Notes under the pieces: model-generated
Seen by the model: only the letters and a program-made list of their open reading frames with translations
Databases searched by the model: none
What the model was told of the DNA's origin: nothing
Part shown: piece after piece, positions 1-6,281 of the stretch
Layout of the letters: each line of letters opens with the position of its first letter
How positions within the stretch are numbered: position 1 is the stretch's first letter
Assembly (NCBI GenBank): GCA_023395435.1
Contig: JAEWZG010000095.1
Coordinates: 1-9,079, forward strand
Origin: Bacillota bacterium
GTDB taxonomy: Bacteria > Bacillota > Clostridia > Oscillospirales > Ruminococcaceae
DNA length: 9,079 nt
Reading direction: 5' to 3'
Position numbers and translations under genes: made by a program

Positions 1-271
1 ACTTTTTTATCAAATTCTGAGCAATCCCCATTCTACGATATTCTGGATGAACCGCTAAAAAATTTATTTCATTATTATCTTTGGAAAAAGCGATGGCTCC
101 AACCACCATACCATTTTCTTTAGCTACAAGAGCTTCCTTTTTCATCATACTTATACTAAGACCTTTTTTATAAGATTCCTTATCCAATCCAGGAAAATTC
201 TCCTCAACTAATTCTAATAATTCCATCCAACTACTGATATCTTTAATACTAGCAAAATCAAAAATTATCAT
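1..271 (-). CDS. GNAT family N-acetyltransferase, N-terminal part (cut by window edge)
   Basis: This is a minus-strand gene that begins at 271 and runs off the left edge of the window; 90 residues are visible. The protein starts MIIFDFASIKDISSWMELLE and contains the acetyl-CoA binding motif A of the GNAT fold near residues 74-90: VHPEYRRMGIAQNLIKK, where the R-R-M-G-I-A stretch is the Q/RxxGxG/A pyrophosphate loop. The preceding strand, with NNEINFLAV, is the usual beta-4. The start is supported by GGAGG four bases upstream of the ATG (276-280). The acceptor substrate cannot be told from this half; GNAT enzymes of this size acetylate small amines or protein N-termini. It follows the DUF6320 gene on the same strand after 122 bp, but I see no good promoter or terminator in that gap, so co-transcription is open. 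Confidence 0.85.
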   Translation of the reverse strand, partial: MIIFDFASIKDISSWMELLELVEENFPGLDKESYKKGLSISMMKKEALVAKENGMVVGAIAFSKDNNEINFLAVHPEYRRMGIAQNLIKK

Positions 272-364
272 AATTCCTCCAAACGTTATCTTATCTTAGG
301 ATATAAACTCTATTTAGTCGTACTTAAGCGACAAGACATACTCAATGTTTTAATCGTTATTTTT

Positions 365-372
365 ACCTCCTT
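365..372 (-). other. Orphan Shine-Dalgarno sequence
   Basis: The minus strand reads AAGGAGGT, a full eight-base match to the anti-Shine-Dalgarno sequence, about 20 bp downstream of the DUF6320 stop. No ATG, GTG or TTG lies at a normal distance. The in-phase reading after it begins with ATA (ATA ACG ATT AAA) and stops after 16 codons. It may be the remains of a further operon gene that has been lost. The rest of 272-393 shows no gene and no strong hairpin. Confidence 0.4.
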
Positions 373-393
373 AGATGATGCGATTTTTTCATG

Positions 394-1053
394 TTAGAAA
401 TGCAATCTTTTTGATACCTGTTCTTTTATTTTCTTTCCTTCAAACAATGTAATTGCTGTAATTGAAATAAGACTTAAGCATACGCATATTGCTGATGGAT
501 AAATAGTATTCAGACTACCTGTGAAAATAAATATTACAGGAACAATCCCGTAAATTGCATCAAGTACAAGATAAAAAAGGTGTTCCTCCGGGGGTACCTT
601 CATTATTTTTGATATAATCACCATTGAAAGCATTGAAATTATACAGGCACAAGGTATTACATAATCCAGCGACCAGCGTTTCCAGCCCATACATAAATCC
701 CATAGTACCAGTGCACCGGTAATGAATATCAGTTGCCAGGTTATTGCCATAATAATATTTCTTCTCTGAATAATTGCAGTTGAAATACTGACCCATAAGC
801 ATCCGGTAGCTGCCGTAACGATTATTGCCCACCATATCCCATTAAAAGATATAAGATTTATGGTAAAAGACAAAATAATATTTACAATAGCAATAAAGCT
901 TATTAATCTTATAGCAAAATTGCGATTGAATTTTGTTTGCTTTACGTCTGGGAAAACATCATTGTCAGGTTCACCCGTAATTTCTCCACGGCACAAGGGG
1001 CAACAGCTTTTTGACCCGTGAATATGCACTCCACATTTTCTACATTTCATCAT
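394..1053 (-). CDS. DUF6320-like membrane protein with N-terminal zinc ribbon
   Basis: The 219-residue protein opens with a short zinc-ribbon-like knuckle: C4-x2-C7 and C18-x2-C21, with an extra C17. A charged linker follows to about residue 45. The rest is hydrophobic, with about six membrane helices near 47-69, 72-95, 99-120, 128-151, 158-181 and 184-205; the C-terminus is basic (GKKIKEQVSKRLHF). This architecture matches what I recall as the DUF6320 family of Clostridia, whose function is unknown. The start overlaps the end of the acyltransferase gene by 14 bp, and AGAGG lies just upstream, so the two are translationally coupled. Two adjacent ATG codons (1053 and 1050) are both possible starts. 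The coupling suggests that it works with the acyltransferase at the membrane, as transporter, anchor or membrane partner; this is inference. Confidence 0.75.
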   Translation of the reverse strand: MMKCRKCGVHIHGSKSCCPLCRGEITGEPDNDVFPDVKQTKFNRNFAIRLISFIAIVNIILSFTINLISFNGIWWAIIVTAATGCLWVSISTAIIQRRNIIMAITWQLIFITGALVLWDLCMGWKRWSLDYVIPCACIISMLSMVIISKIMKVPPEEHLFYLVLDAIYGIVPVIFIFTGSLNTIYPSAICVCLSLISITAITLFEGKKIKEQVSKRLHF

Positions 1054-2335
1054 ATTTATCGCCTCTGCTCCCGTTGAAATCGTTGCAGAATATTTCTACA
1101 TCAAGTCCTAAATCAGTAAGTGTACGAAAGAAGTTTTTCTGTCGTTCTGTATCAATAAAAGCAGACGTAAAGCCAAGCTCAAGGTTATCTTCAAAAGAAC
1201 ACACACAAAGCTGTGTTGATAAAGTGCTTGAAATTACACTGAATGAACGAATATATTTTCGTACAGCTTCAGGCATATTAATTGCTCCAATATTTGAAAC
1301 AACTGTTGTACCGTACTTGTCCATATTATTACGCTTAGCACTGATGGCAAAGTTCTTGATAGGAAGTGGTACAACACGAATAACAGGATTATGTTCCAGC
1401 TTTGCGAATGATTTCATAACATGTGACAGACGTTCTTTTGTTATTTCATTCTTCATTTCCTCAGAAACCGTCTTAATAATTGTTTCAAAGCTGTCATTCT
1501 TTTCTTTGAACGTATACTTTATGCTGATCATTGCAAAAAAGTTCCTTGTAGTTTGTGATGAAAAATATTTGCGGAGATTTACAGGAATATCAATAACAAC
1601 AGGAAGTTTTCTATTTATTTCTGTCATTTCCTTACCAACAGAATATATAAAAGCAGAAATTAAAAATGCAGTAAGAGTAGTGTTGTATTTATGTGCCAGT
1701 TCAAGCACTGCTTTTACCGAGAGTCTTCCCTCTATGACAATTACTGAGTCGTCCTCTCGTTTTGCACCACGAAAAATATATGCTTTCTCTTTTTTTATCT
1801 TAAGATTATTTTTATCTTTCTTATAATAATCAAAAAAGCTGTCCTTGCCACGTTCAGTGACAGATGAATTGTTATTAAGGAAAGGAACATTTTCACCAAA
1901 ATCAGACTTATACTTTTCAATAATATACTTAAGTACAATTGTTTGGAAAAACTGTATTCCCCCCAGACCATCAGCAAGAGAATGAAATATCTCAAGATTT
2001 ATCCTGTTTCTGAAATATGTCACCTCAAAAAGTAATGTTTTATATCCTGATTTATAAAGTTGTGAACATGGCATTTTTGATTCAGGACTTACTATTGGCT
2101 TTATGTTACATTGCTCAAGATAATACCAGAACAGACCCTTTCGCATAACAGAAAGTAAATGAGGAAATTCCAGCACTGCTTTATCAAGAGCAAACTGAAG
2201 TGTTTTTTCATCAATTTCGTCAAAAAGCTCACAGCTAAATCTAAAAACTCTTGTATCAGATTTTTTCACCGTTGGCGGGAATGCCTTTGCCGCATTATCC
2301 AGTTTGTGCCAGTCGATGTTTTCCTGTTTGCCCAT
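1040..2335 (-). CDS. HxxxD condensation-fold acyltransferase (alcohol acetyltransferase-like)
   Basis: The 431-residue protein has the marks of the CoA-dependent acyltransferase/condensation superfamily. The catalytic HxxxDG motif is HSLADG at residues 118-123 (H118 as base, D122 structural). A PVNLRKYF segment in the second half and a YGTTVVSNIGAINMP segment near the C-terminal domain are typical of alcohol acetyltransferase (PF07247-like), PapA5-like and free condensation enzymes. Members join an acyl group from a CoA or carrier thioester to an alcohol or amine. No carrier or adenylation domain is present, so it acts as a stand-alone enzyme. No signal peptide is seen. It lies 48 bp behind the alpha/beta hydrolase and overlaps the DUF6320 gene. 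The ribosome binding site is weak (GGTG seven bases from the ATG). The true substrates are unknown; 'alcohol acetyltransferase' is a family label, not a demonstrated activity. Confidence 0.8.
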   Translation of the reverse strand: MGKQENIDWHKLDNAAKAFPPTVKKSDTRVFRFSCELFDEIDEKTLQFALDKAVLEFPHLLSVMRKGLFWYYLEQCNIKPIVSPESKMPCSQLYKSGYKTLLFEVTYFRNRINLEIFHSLADGLGGIQFFQTIVLKYIIEKYKSDFGENVPFLNNNSSVTERGKDSFFDYYKKDKNNLKIKKEKAYIFRGAKREDDSVIVIEGRLSVKAVLELAHKYNTTLTAFLISAFIYSVGKEMTEINRKLPVVIDIPVNLRKYFSSQTTRNFFAMISIKYTFKEKNDSFETIIKTVSEEMKNEITKERLSHVMKSFAKLEHNPVIRVVPLPIKNFAISAKRNNMDKYGTTVVSNIGAINMPEAVRKYIRSFSVISSTLSTQLCVCSFEDNLELGFTSAFIDTERQKNFFRTLTDLGLDVEIFCNDFNGSRGDKYDEM

Positions 2336-2367
2336 ATTTCACCATTCTTTCACGAATATAAAATTTG

Positions 2368-2386
2368 AAAAATAAGCCTCAGCTTA
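2368..2386 (-). terminator. Weak terminator-like hairpin between hydrolase and acyltransferase genes
   Basis: In minus-strand RNA the hydrolase stop codon begins a five-base-pair stem, TAAGC-TGAG-GCTTA, followed at once by five U residues. The stem is short, so at most it would give partial termination or act as a 3' end stabiliser, lowering expression of the two downstream genes relative to the hydrolase. Confidence 0.35.
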
Positions 2387-3316
2387 AATTTCATCAAGAA
2401 ATCTATTAATATAATTGTAGCATCTTCTCACCTGTGAATATTTTACGCCTAGTGCAAAGAATCCATGTAGAGCATCTTTCATTCTGTATAATCTGACTTC
2501 ATTTCCGGCTTTTTTGAGTTTTTTGGCATAAGCCTCACCCTCATCACGCAGAGGGTCAAATTCAGCAGTAATAACCAGTGTTCGTGGCATATTTGAAAAA
2601 TTATCGGCAAGTAGTGGTGCAACAAGTGGTGAAGACAGATATTCATCATTATCAACATACATATCCATATAGTCCTCAATACGTTTTGAGGTCAGAAGAT
2701 AATCTGTACCATTTTCTCTTATTGAGTTAAAAGGAGAATTTTCCGTATGGTCATTCCAAGTGGCAGGATATATAAGTATCTGGTTATTTGCCTTTATATT
2801 ATCATTATCACGAAGCATCATTGAAACAGCTGCGGCTATATTTCCACCGGCACTATCACCGATAAGTACAACATTTTCAGGGCATGAAGTTAATTTAGAA
2901 CAGTTTGTAAGGATTTCCTTTGCGACTGCATAGCAATCATTAAGACCGGCAGGGAAAGGGAATTCAGGAGCAAGTCGATATTCAACAGAAGCCACACGAC
3001 AGCCTGTGTTATCAGCAAGTCCCGCACATACTTTATTATAGGTATTTACATTTTCGGTTACCCAGCCACCTCCGTGGAAAAACAAAAGAAGCTTGTTACG
3101 TTCAATAGTATATTTGGATTTATCAGGTTCGTATATTCTTGTAAGAATTTCATGGTCACCAAAGCTAATTTTCTTATCCCACATCTTATAGTGAGTAAGA
3201 TGATTAGACACACTGAGGTTTTGCAAAGCACGCTGAATTTTATATACTTTTTTTAAGTCGATGTTAGGATAAGACAGTGCTTTGAGTGCAAGACGCATTG
3301 CTTTGTTTATTGCCAT
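2384..3316 (-). CDS. Alpha/beta hydrolase fold-3 esterase (hormone-sensitive lipase type)
   Basis: The 310-residue protein is a full-length member of the bacterial HSL (family IV) carboxylesterases. The oxyanion-hole motif is HGGGW at residues 81-85, followed by the family marker YRLAPEFPFP at 113-122. The nucleophile elbow is GDSAGG with S155; D254 (in EFDPLRDEG) and H284 (in LHGFF) complete the triad. These enzymes cut short to medium acyl esters. There is no signal peptide, so it is cytoplasmic. It is the first gene of a three-gene operon with an acyltransferase and a zinc-ribbon membrane protein, behind a near-consensus promoter. The start is supported by GAGGGG six to seven bases upstream. 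The pairing of an esterase with an acyl-transferring enzyme suggests making and removing, or editing, of the same ester; the substrate is not known. Confidence 0.9.
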   Translation of the reverse strand: MAINKAMRLALKALSYPNIDLKKVYKIQRALQNLSVSNHLTHYKMWDKKISFGDHEILTRIYEPDKSKYTIERNKLLLFFHGGGWVTENVNTYNKVCAGLADNTGCRVASVEYRLAPEFPFPAGLNDCYAVAKEILTNCSKLTSCPENVVLIGDSAGGNIAAAVSMMLRDNDNIKANNQILIYPATWNDHTENSPFNSIRENGTDYLLTSKRIEDYMDMYVDNDEYLSSPLVAPLLADNFSNMPRTLVITAEFDPLRDEGEAYAKKLKKAGNEVRLYRMKDALHGFFALGVKYSQVRRCYNYINRFLDEI

Positions 3317-3373
3317 AGAAACCCCTCATTTCAATATATAGCTATTGATTTTTGCCCCATCCATATTTATTTA

Positions 3374-3402
3374 ATTATAACAGGATATTAATGTAAAGTC
3401 AA
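3374..3402 (-). promoter_or_regulatory. Sigma-70/SigA promoter of the hydrolase operon
   Basis: The minus strand reads TTGACT (3402-3397), a 17 bp spacer and TATAAT (3379-3374), with TG one base before the -10 (extended -10). This is a near-perfect housekeeping promoter. The predicted start is near 3367, giving a leader of about 50 nt that contains a small CAATA/TATTG hairpin and the ribosome binding site. Confidence 0.85.
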
Positions 3403-3470
3403 AATAAGTACGTTATCAATTTTATTATTTCTTTTGAATATATTTGAATGTCTCTACAACTTCTCGACAT

Positions 3471-3513
3471 AAAAATCCCTTCTCTGGTTTTATTTTACCA
3501 AAGAAGGTTTTTT
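3471..3513 (-). terminator. Intrinsic terminator of the rhodanese/CoA-disulfide reductase operon
   Basis: Arms at 3478-3488 and 3497-3507 form an 11-bp stem with an 8-nt loop. In minus-strand RNA all 11 positions pair (one as G-U) and the stem is followed by GGATTTTT. In plus-strand RNA the same position is a C-A mismatch, although a T6 run also follows on that side. The pairing difference and the lack of a plus-strand gene upstream favour use by the minus-strand operon ending at 3572. The remainder of 3317-3571 holds only the hydrolase promoter and its leader. Confidence 0.8.
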
Positions 3514-3571
3514 CTTAGTCCTTTTTTACTGGACTTGTTGATTATGTGATGTGAGGGCGCGATTTTATTTC

Positions 3572-3982
3572 TTAACTTTTTTCGATTTTACCTTGCCAGT
3601 CTTTTATGCCGCCGATTTCAACAATATTAGTATATCCTAATTTAACTAATTTTTCTGATGCTTGTTTGCTACGATTACCACTTCTGCAATATACCATAAT
3701 AAGCTGATTCTTATTTGGTAACTTATCTATTTCCTTATCACCAATTGTTTCATTAGGAATACATATCGCATTAGGAATATGTCCTTCTTTATATTCATCT
3801 TGGGTACGAACATCAAGAATAATATAGTCTTTTTCTTTATTCATAATATCTTGGGCTTCACTCATTGATATTTGACGGTAGGTATTTTGTGAATGTTCAA
3901 TAGTATCCTTTTTTGTTTGAGTGCATCCAATAAGAAATATATTAATCAATAATATAAAAGCAGGTATTATTATTTTTTTCAT
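3572..3982 (-). CDS. Rhodanese-domain lipoprotein
   Basis: The 136-residue protein begins with a lysine pair, a hydrophobic stretch and the lipobox LIGC, so C20 is the likely lipidated cysteine and the mature protein sits on the outer face of the membrane. A single rhodanese domain follows (about 36-134): LDVRTQDEY at 56-64, GHIPNA at 67-72 and the active-site loop CRSGNR at 99-104 with C99 as the persulfide-carrying residue. The loop length is that of sulfurtransferases, not of Cdc25-type phosphatases. The start lies 3 bp after the stop of the reductase gene, with TTGAGG inside the end of that gene as ribosome binding site. As the last gene of the operon it would place a sulfur-carrying domain outside the cell, opposite the cytoplasmic partners; that role is inferred. 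Confidence 0.9.
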   Translation of the reverse strand: MKKIIIPAFILLINIFLIGCTQTKKDTIEHSQNTYRQISMSEAQDIMNKEKDYIILDVRTQDEYKEGHIPNAICIPNETIGDKEIDKLPNKNQLIMVYCRSGNRSKQASEKLVKLGYTNIVEIGGIKDWQGKIEKS

Positions 3983-3985
3983 TTT

Positions 3986-5677
3986 TTACCTCAATCCACA
4001 GTCTGTGCTACATTTTTCATTGAATGAGTTTTCATATACACTTTTATAAAATCTATATCCACCAGCAAAATTATAGCAATCAAAGCCTTCCTGAGATAAA
4101 ATTCTACACGCTATATAACTACGAAGCCCAGATTGACACATGATATAAATTTTCTTTGACTTATCCAGTTCGCCTAATCTATCTCTTAAGTTATCAACAG
4201 GAATATGTGATTCAAACCCTTGTGCATGTCCGTTGTTGTATTCCCAATCAGTTCGTGTATCGAGTAATATGGCATTTTTGTCATTAATTAGATTATCTAT
4301 ATCTTCATAATAAAAATGCTTGACTTTATCTGTCATTATATTTTCAGCAACAAAACCAAGCATATTGACTGGATCCTTTGCTGATGAATAAGGAGGAGCA
4401 TAACTCAGATCCAGATCCTTAAGTTCGGTTGCTTTCATGCCAGCCTGAATAGCGGTAGCAATAACATCAATTCTTTTGTCCACACCATCAAAGCCTACTA
4501 TCTGAGCACCAAGTATTCTTTCATTGACTTTATCAAACAAAAATTTAATAGTCATAACAGTTCCACCTGGATAATAGGAAGCATGAGATGCCGGAGAAAT
4601 TATGATTTTTTCATAGTCTATTCCGCTTGACTTTGCAACTCTTTCATTTATTCCTGTTGTGGCAACAGTAACATCAAATACCTTAAGTACCGAAGATGCC
4701 ACAGAACCTTTATAGCTGCTGTCAAGACCTGCAATATTATCTGCGGCAATTCTACCTTGCTTGTTAGCTGGGCCAGCAAGAGAAATTGTTGAAAGCTGAT
4801 TGGTAACAGAATTTAAGACAGATACTGCATCACCTACTGCATAAATATTTTTATCGCTGGTCTGCATATGGTCATTAACTGCTATACTGTTTCTAACACT
4901 TAATTCTAAGCCAGCCTCTTTGGCCAGTTTGCTGTCAGGAACCACACCAATAGATAAAAGTACAATATCAGCATTAATTGAAGGATGATTGTCAAGCTTG
5001 ACATTAACACCATTTTCAGTGCTTTCAAAACCTTGAACTCCGTTCCCAAGAATAAGCTTGATTCCCTTTGATTTAAGATGGGAATGAACAAAAATTACCA
5101 TATCCTCATCCAACTGACCGAGGACTTGATTTTGCATGTCAACAATAGTGATATCAATGCCGATTTCTTTAAGGTTTTCTGCCGTTTCAACACCAACATA
5201 TCCACCACCGACTACTACTGCTGATTTTATATTTTTATTGGTTACCATATCACGGATACGCAGAGTATCTTCAACAGTTCTGAGAGTCACTATTTTTTCA
5301 TCATCAATACCAGGCAAGTCAGGTTTTATTGCTACTGCTCCCGGCGCTAAAACAAGCTTGTCATAGCTTTCTTCATAAAATTTATTCGTTTTTAAATCAT
5401 GGACTAAAACTGTCATCTTCTCACGATTGATAGAAACAACCTCTGTTTTTACTCTGGTATCAATACGGAATCTGTTCCAGAAGCTTTCAGGTGTTTGTAA
5501 GGTAAGCTCTTCCTTATTTTCGATAACTCCGCCTATATAATATGGCAAGCCACAGTTTGCATAAGAGATATACCCTGAGCGTTCAAAAATTATAATTTGA
5601 GCGTCTTCATTAAGTCTTCTTAGCCTTGCAGCAGCAGAAGCACCTCCAGCTACACCTCCGACAATTACAACTTTCAT
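3986..5677 (-). CDS. CoA-disulfide/persulfide reductase with C-terminal rhodanese domain
   Basis: The 563-residue flavoprotein belongs to the CoADR-RHD group of the pyridine nucleotide-disulfide oxidoreductases. Visible parts are the FAD-binding GGVAGG at 7-12, the single redox cysteine C42 in SYANCGLPYYIGG, the NAD(P)H-binding GGGYVGVE at 157-164, the second FAD motif AVGDA at 280-284, and SYAPPYSSAKDPVN at 425-438 with the conserved tyrosines of CoA-disulfide reductases. A rhodanese domain fills about 455-550 with active-site CQSGLR (C514). Characterised relatives (Bacillus anthracis CoADR-RHD, Shewanella loihica NPSR) reduce CoA disulfide, CoA persulfide or polysulfide with NAD(P)H. Here the flanking genes supply two more rhodaneses, which favours persulfide reduction as its job. 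A short tail ending CSTDCGLR adds a CxxxC pair (C556, C560). The ATG follows directly on the stop of the upstream gene (TAAATG). Confidence 0.93.
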   Translation of the reverse strand: MKVVIVGGVAGGASAAARLRRLNEDAQIIIFERSGYISYANCGLPYYIGGVIENKEELTLQTPESFWNRFRIDTRVKTEVVSINREKMTVLVHDLKTNKFYEESYDKLVLAPGAVAIKPDLPGIDDEKIVTLRTVEDTLRIRDMVTNKNIKSAVVVGGGYVGVETAENLKEIGIDITIVDMQNQVLGQLDEDMVIFVHSHLKSKGIKLILGNGVQGFESTENGVNVKLDNHPSINADIVLLSIGVVPDSKLAKEAGLELSVRNSIAVNDHMQTSDKNIYAVGDAVSVLNSVTNQLSTISLAGPANKQGRIAADNIAGLDSSYKGSVASSVLKVFDVTVATTGINERVAKSSGIDYEKIIISPASHASYYPGGTVMTIKFLFDKVNERILGAQIVGFDGVDKRIDVIATAIQAGMKATELKDLDLSYAPPYSSAKDPVNMLGFVAENIMTDKVKHFYYEDIDNLINDKNAILLDTRTDWEYNNGHAQGFESHIPVDNLRDRLGELDKSKKIYIMCQSGLRSYIACRILSQEGFDCYNFAGGYRFYKSVYENSFNEKCSTDCGLR

Positions 5678-5998
5678 TTACCTTACCACCTTTTCTTTAT
5701 AATTCATATAACCACCAATATTTTCAACGTTAGTATATCCTATTCGTTTTAAATAGTCAACAGCTTGTGTGCTTCTTGCACCGCTATGACAATAAACAAA
5801 AAGAGGCGTTTTTTTATTTTTAATAGCTTCCTGAACAACCTCAAGTCTGTCTAAAGGAATATTTATACTTCCTTCAATATTACCTTGATTATACTCTTTC
5901 TTTGTTCTTACATCCAAAAGTACAGAACCTGAAGTGTTGCGAAATTTATCTACTCCTTTATTAATATCCTGATTACTGAACAAACTAAATAAATTCAT
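5678..5998 (-). CDS. Single-domain cytoplasmic rhodanese
   Basis: I place the start at 5998, giving 106 residues beginning MNLFSLFSNQDINKG, because GGAGGG lies six bases upstream. The frame stays open back to a GTG at 6142, but that start has no ribosome binding site and the added residues look like untranslated leader. The protein is one rhodanese domain: LLDVRTKKEY at 27-36, NIEGSINIP at 40-48 (Asn in place of the usual His) and the active-site loop CHSGARS with C70. No signal peptide is present. It would carry sulfane sulfur as a cysteine persulfide to or from the reductase encoded next, whose ATG follows its stop without a gap. First gene of the operon, divergent from the ArsR gene. Confidence 0.9.
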   Translation of the reverse strand: MNLFSLFSNQDINKGVDKFRNTSGSVLLDVRTKKEYNQGNIEGSINIPLDRLEVVQEAIKNKKTPLFVYCHSGARSTQAVDYLKRIGYTNVENIGGYMNYKEKVVR

Positions 5999-6004
5999 AT
6001 TAAA

Positions 6005-6010
6005 CCCTCC
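6005..6010 (-). promoter_or_regulatory. Ribosome binding site that sets the rhodanese start
   Basis: The minus strand reads GGAGGG, six bases from the ATG at 5998. It decides between this start and the longer frame opening at 6142, which lacks any such site. Confidence 0.85.
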
Positions 6011-6155
6011 AAAAATTTTTTTTGATTTTTTGCCTTGTTTATCAATAAAAGTGTTTGCTTTTAGTAGCTCATTAATACAAAAAGTAATAACGTTAATGTC
6101 ATATATTATCCAACTGTTGAATTCTGTTGTTTTTTCAATCACTTTATTTGTTATA

Positions 6156-6184
6156 ATTGTATATCATTCTAAAATTTGTTACTG
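6156..6184 (-). promoter_or_regulatory. Candidate activator-dependent promoter of the rhodanese operon
   Basis: The best -10 on the minus strand is TACAAT (6161-6156), five of six bases matching. At 17 bp spacing the -35 position reads CAGTAA, a poor match, which is what an activator-dependent promoter would show. It predicts a start near 6149 and a leader of about 150 nt. Nearby TATACA and TATAAC are alternative -10 boxes, so the exact start is uncertain. Confidence 0.45.
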
Positions 6185-6197
6185 TGACCAAGTCACA
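6183..6197. promoter_or_regulatory. Perfect palindrome TGTGAC-CAA-GTCACA, probable regulator binding site
   Basis: A perfect 6-3-6 inverted repeat lies in the divergent control region. Its centre (6190) is about 41 bp upstream of the candidate minus-strand start and about 67 bp upstream of the predicted ArsR-operon start. The half-site TGTGA/TCACA is that of CRP/FNR-family proteins, but the gap is five bases instead of six, so the family is not certain. Confidence 0.55.
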
Positions 6198-6221
6198 AAT
6201 AAAAAAATAATCCAAGTCATA

Positions 6222-6250
6222 TTGACAAGCATCTATGCATATGATATTAT
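6222..6250 (+). promoter_or_regulatory. Promoter of the arsR operon
   Basis: TTGACA (6222-6227) is followed by a 17 bp spacer and TATTAT (6245-6250), with TGA just before the -10 (extended -10). The -35 is perfect and the -10 has five of six bases. The predicted start is near 6257, giving a leader of about 25 nt that holds GAGGTG seven bases before the arsR ATG. Confidence 0.88.
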
Positions 6251-6268
6251 ATAGACAAATATCTATAT
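6224..6268 (+). promoter_or_regulatory. ArsR-type operator: two copies of a 15-bp element 30 bp apart
   Basis: GACAAGCATCTATGC (6224-6238) is repeated as GACAAATATCTATAT (6254-6268). Each copy ends in a small palindrome around a central CT: GCAT-CT-ATGC and ATAT-CT-ATAT, where the outer bases differ between copies but change on both sides so that symmetry is kept. The second copy is also the right arm of a longer inverted repeat, ATATAGA-N6-TCTATAT (6249-6268). One copy covers the -35/spacer and the other the start site, the usual position for repression by an ArsR/SmtB protein, here likely the product of the gene that follows. Confidence 0.7.
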
Positions 6269-6281
6269 GAGGTGAAAATTC

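Noticed and set aside
1011..1826. Open frame of 271 codons on the plus strand
   Set aside because: It lies opposite the acyltransferase, whose minus-strand frame has clear family motifs; the plus-strand product is a Ser/Leu-rich shadow without recognisable domain.
3478..3513. Reading the hairpin with T6 as a plus-strand terminator
   Set aside because: No plus-strand gene lies upstream, and the plus-strand RNA has a C-A mismatch that becomes a G-U pair on the minus strand.
3403..3571. Possible mobile-element end or relic between the two minus-strand operons
   Set aside because: I found no inverted or direct repeat pair, no target duplication and no transposase-like frame; AGTCC/GGACT at 3517-3535 is only a 5-bp hairpin.
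5678..6142. Longer rhodanese starting at GTG 6142 (154 residues)
   Set aside because: No ribosome binding site precedes it, the extra 48 residues resemble no part of a rhodanese, and GGAGGG sits six bases before the internal ATG at 5998.
6183..6197. Calling the palindrome a firm CRP or FNR site
   Set aside because: CRP sites have a six-base gap between TGTGA and TCACA and FNR sites use TTGAT-N4-ATCAA; here the gap is five, so I report only a palindrome with similar half-sites.
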